Source: Neoaliturus tenellus
Taxonomy: Eukaryota > Arthropoda > Insecta > Hemiptera > Cicadellidae
Assembly: GCA_030545055.2 (NCBI GenBank)
Contig: CM061537.1
Coordinates: 64,785,387-64,849,386 of the forward strand
Length of the DNA stretch: 64,000 nucleotides
Direction: 5' to 3'
The notes beneath the pieces were generated by a model. That model made no database searches, was not told where the DNA came from, and saw only the letters and a program-made list of their open reading frames with translations. Shown in pieces: positions 60,291 to 64,000 of this stretch (positions within the stretch are counted from its first letter, which is position 1; every line of letters starts with the position of its first letter). Both the position numbers and the translations under genes were made by a program.

Positions 60291-60877
60291 GGCCCCCCAT
60301 ACACGTAACGATCGGTCGACGACCGGCGAACCACGACGGATCGCAACAGATCGGTCTCTGAAGAGTGATTCCCCACACACGTAACGATCGGTCGACGACC
60401 GGCGAACCACGACCGATCGGAACGAATCGGAACACTTCACTTTAAATTAAACAACAACCTACACAAACTATATAACAACTAACTAAAATAACACTTCAAT
60501 TTAAACTAAACAACTACCTATTCAAACTATATAACAACTAACTTAACCTCTGTGAAAAACTGAGCCCAGCAAAAAGTAGGGTTATGTCTCTATGCTCGAA
60601 CAAATTCACAATGAGCTCGCAGGGCGGGCTCACTCTGGGCCTTCCGTCCGTCGTCGACCGATCTTAAGCGTCCCCACACACGCAACGATCCGTCGCACGT
60701 CGAGGCTGGTCGGACGCGGTCGGACGACGACTGATGGGATTCTCATCAGTCGTCGTCCGACCAAAATCGTCGTCAATCGGTCGGAAGCGTCCCCATACAC
60801 GTAACGACCCGTCGCACGACGAGGTCCGTTCGGACGGATCTGACGGACCGATCGTTACGTGTAGCCTATGGGGGGCC
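60291..60877. mobile_element. PIF/Harbinger-like MITE, GC-rich
   Basis: The ends GGCCCCCCATA and ACACGTAACGATCGGTC are inverted at both sides (four extra bases in the right copy), flanked by TTA (60288-60290 and 60878-60880). TTA duplication with GG-starting ends fits PIF/Harbinger. The body has two near-identical blocks around CGTAACGATCGGTCGACGAC (about 60304 and 60381) and a hairpin near 60730. No transposase. Confidence 0.8.
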
Positions 60878-60880
60878 TTA

Positions 60881-61371
60881 GCTTATTTTCACATCGCGGA
60901 GTGATCACAACATTCCTATAAGGCCGTAGCAGCTGCATAGTTATCTCTTTACATAATTCCTATACTTTAGGAATTTAGCATTTAAAAGCAATGATTTAAC
61001 TTTATCCCGGATCGATCTTTACAAATTCCTATAATCGATTTGGAAATGGACACCGCATTCAGGATCATTTCACATTTACGCAATAAGCGTGAAATTTTCG
61101 TACCATGCCGCCTGGTGCTCACTGCATTTTGCACCCCAGAGGGTAAGGGGGGAATGGCATCAACAGCCCAGGTGGAGGGGGCTACGCCCCACAACCTGGT
61201 GACGATGTAACGGCTTCCCGATACTGTCTATTCCATTAAATTTGGGAATAAAAAACACCAAGAAAGAATTAAGAAAATAATATTCCTCGTAATAAAACAC
61301 AATGGGTAATTTAGTTGTGTAAAATATTATGACATTATTAAAATAATCAAGTTGAAATTATTGGTTACGAG
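60881..61371. other. Non-coding, with a GC-richer patch
   Basis: 61085-61205 is GC-richer and ends in AGGGGGCTACGCCCC, similar in style to the GGGGGCT hairpins at 47.7 and 56.5-56.8 kb. No exon evidence. Confidence 0.4.
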
Positions 61372-61730
61372 CTATTAGTGAGTTCCCCTATAGAGAATAC
61401 GCTATTACGGTTGTAATACGGTAGGTAAGACCTCATCCCGGGACCATGTTACTTTGGTATATACTTTTACTAGGTAGTGTTTAACTTATATTTACTTACA
61501 TCACCCATATGGTGACCAACCTATAAAACTCACCTCCTTAGGGTTTATGGGGAAAATGAAAAATACCAGAAATTGATGCGATTTAGTATGTACGTGCACT
61601 GGGAAGGCATTTTCCTATATCTAGTTACAATACCTAATAGAAGCAAACTTACATTATCGTTTCCATGGTGTTAGTGAGAAAGATAAAAAACTAAGTCTGT
61701 TGGAAATTCGCTGAGTACGCAGGTCTGCTG
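61372..61730 (-). repeat. Dispersed repeat C, copy 3 (inverted, shortened)
   Basis: On the minus strand it begins CAGCAGACCTGCGTACTCAG and ends TTCTCTATAGGGGAACTCAC then TAAT, as in copies 1 and 2 but with the middle deleted. Confidence 0.75.
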
Positions 61731-63675
61731 TGAATGGTATTTTTATGTTTTGGATTTAGCTTAATAATTTGTTTGCTTTGTTTTTTTTTTATCGAAGACG
61801 TAAACTTGACTTTGTAAGACTGTAAAATTTGATTTGCAACTTAAAGAGGACACGTAACAAGCTTGTTGTCACACTGAGATCTAAATAAATTACCTTAATG
61901 AGGTATTTATGACTTGTTGACGACACTGCGTATTACCCGAGGACAGTAAAACAACGGATTGTGTTTACGATTCTTTATTCAATAGGTCAGCAACAAAACA
62001 TTTGCAGAAGAGAATTTCCTGACTTTTACAACTCGAGTTAAGTGCCTTTAGAGAAAAACTTTTCGAATAAGTCCCAATGAATATTGAATTACAGCAATAA
62101 AAACTATTGAGTCAAATTACGAGAAGTTACAAAAGAAGGAAAAATTAGTTGGTACAAACTTCGTGGTTATAAGTAAATAAATGTTTTATATGCTTTCATA
62201 AAATCAATTGTAATATATCGCACAGCTTCCGATTTGATAAATCTGTATTTTACGTTGTATTCAATTGCATATAGACATTCGGGGAATGAAAACAAAAGAG
62301 GAAGACTTTTGACTTGTTGAAAGCAAAGATGATTTAAGTAAGCTTTAAATTTTAGTAACTAGAAGGAAATTCTTGCAGCAAAGGTAATATAGAATTTAAC
62401 TTAAAATAATATTTTTAACGTTTTAAATCATGTTTCCAGGTACAGTATATACAATCGTAATACTTGTTGTGAATTAAAAGAGACCTATGTAAGGGAAATC
62501 ACAATAAACTGCTACATTTATTTGTTTTCCCGAGAAATCCAATAACTTTCTCTCTCTCAAAGCATACGCATTTTTATATTTGATTAAATGTAAATACATT
62601 ATTTGTTCATACTTTTAATTTAAAGCAATAGCAGTTTATTATTTTTGCTTTAAAGTTTAAAGCAAGTTATATTGTAATGAATAGTGACCATGACCATCGA
62701 GAGGAAGTTTTGAACGTAATCGGTCAACCAACAATAGGGACTTCAAGTCATTAAAGGTAAAACACATTAACACAATCAAAACTTCAAACGGGTAACAAGA
62801 CTTTTTCTGGGTAACAGCTGATAGACGCAAAGTGCTTGTTAGTTGTTGTCACACAGGGCAACATTCTTAACTTACCCTAAACACTATACAAAAATATAAA
62901 ATGTAGTCATAATAAAATTTGATATTTTAACACTTTTTTAATTAATCATTTTTTCAACTAGGCCAACCCATGTTATTATAGGCCTAAATACAACAAATAT
63001 TTATTAAAAAGAATCCAGCAGTTTTGCAACAATTCAAATGAAGACTGAGAAGAGGGATTATTGGTAGGAAATTGGCGAGCTTAGAGGCCTTTGACGATGC
63101 CGCAAATAGAACGTCGGAATTCTCTCAATAAATAAGAATAAAGTGGCCGTTCGTCTGATTTGTGTTCCGCGAAAACTCAATGAACCGTTATTCAGCCTGG
63201 TGTTCATCTTTGCCGACTTATGCTTCAAAGACATTATTACACCTTAATCTTGTACATCTTCAAACTAAAAAGTGTTTAAAATTTTCAACCCGGGTTGATT
63301 ATAGAGCATACACGACTTATTAAAATGTAGTTAGAGTAAATTACAATACATAACGTCTTCAGATATTTATCTCATTTATGAATAATTGAACCATGATCAA
63401 AAATATGTTTCTCTGAAGAAGTAACATTTTAATAATAATGAGGCTATATGCTTTAAAATACAGCAGAAGTTTTTCATAAAAAGCAAATTTAAAATTTCCA
63501 GTTGTTTAAAGAATTTCTACAATTTTTCACACACAGGGAGTTTTAATGGTAACAATTTTCTCATGCCTGTAATGCTACATTGCCACATAAATCCTCGGGT
63601 CTGTTGTTTTTCTATTCATCTTAAGAAATTATTTACCCCCAAAAAATTAGGTAATTCGTTAGACTACAACACCTG
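61731..63675. other. AT-rich non-coding DNA
   Basis: No gene. Dispersed repeat D copy 2 is at 63040-63165. Confidence 0.5.
63040..63165 (-). repeat. Dispersed repeat D, copy 2
   Basis: Inverted relative to 55888-56020, sharing CCACTTTATTCTTATTTATT and AGGCCTCTAAGCTC. Confidence 0.75.
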
Positions 63676-63930
63676 CCTACATCACCACCACTGGCTTTCC
63701 GTTTCTCTACCTCACCCCACACTACACTCCCCTCCCGGCAGGACGTTGTCATCCAGGTGTCCAGGTGCTCCGCCCCACTGGCGCTGCTCCTGGGGCTTGC
63801 ACGGCTTCCTGACTGTCTGTCGGACAACATGTTATTACCTTGATTGGGTCGAGGTCGTTGGAGGGTGAAATGGACGGCACGCGCAACAACAGAACGCCAG
63901 AGGACCTCTAGATTCATCCAGGGTGAGTTT
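63676..63930 (-). other. GC-rich patch, possible upstream leader exon
   Basis: A 250-bp GC-rich island in AT-rich DNA upstream of the GPCR on its own strand. On the minus strand GACCCAATCAAG is followed by GTAATAAC, a possible donor at about 63840. It could be a 5'UTR exon of the receptor or part of another gene; no protein domain is visible. Confidence 0.25.
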
Positions 63931-64000
63931 TAAAAGGTCCCCTCCACTACAAGACAAAGTATAGGGCCTATTTTTTACGATTAAAAATACAAATTACTTT

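Overview
This is an AT-rich piece of animal, almost certainly insect, nuclear DNA. It has GT-AG introns, long non-coding tracts and many eukaryotic transposons. A sap-feeding hemipteran would fit the size and repeat style, but that is inference and no diagnostic marker is present.

The only host protein gene I can support lies on the minus strand. It is a class A (rhodopsin-like) G-protein-coupled receptor spread over nine coding exons between 47240 (start) and 11551 (stop). All splice phases agree, giving a 424-residue seven-helix protein with NRY and NPIIY motifs. From memory of the family, the helix 3-7 sequence and the start of the tail best match insect moody (sister of Tre1), the receptor of blood-brain-barrier glia in Drosophila. 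Most of the gene is intron; intron 1 alone is about 20.5 kb. One 90-bp tail exon is symmetrical in phase and could be skipped. Exon 2 has a second in-frame acceptor next to a vestigial copy of its own 3' end.

Region by region, 1-11.5 kb is downstream of the receptor and holds a 5'-truncated R1-like LINE (2770-4826), a Helitron (5275-6686) and simple repeats. From 11.5 to 26.6 kb lie exons 9 to 2, with a hAT MITE (17723-18344), a decayed hAT-like piece (about 21481-22575) and a tRNA-derived SINE in the introns. From 26.6 to 47.1 kb is intron 1, with a hAT MITE (34504-35197), a Mag-like Ty3/gypsy LTR element (37765-42785) carrying nested TTAA-flanked insertions, a TTAA foldback element (44009-44439) and a second Helitron (44765-46402). 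From 47.2 to 64 kb is the 5' side of the gene, with a dispersed repeat family, a small internally deleted BEL/Pao element with near-identical LTRs (51505-52659), a SINE-like B box, a GC-rich PIF/Harbinger-like MITE (60291-60877) and a GC-rich patch near 63.7-63.9 kb that may be an upstream leader exon.

The genes do not form a pathway. The window is one large receptor gene whose introns and flanks have taken in most of the common insect transposon classes. The most unusual structure is an array of six near-identical GC-rich palindromes inside a piggyBac-like MITE nested in the gypsy gag region.
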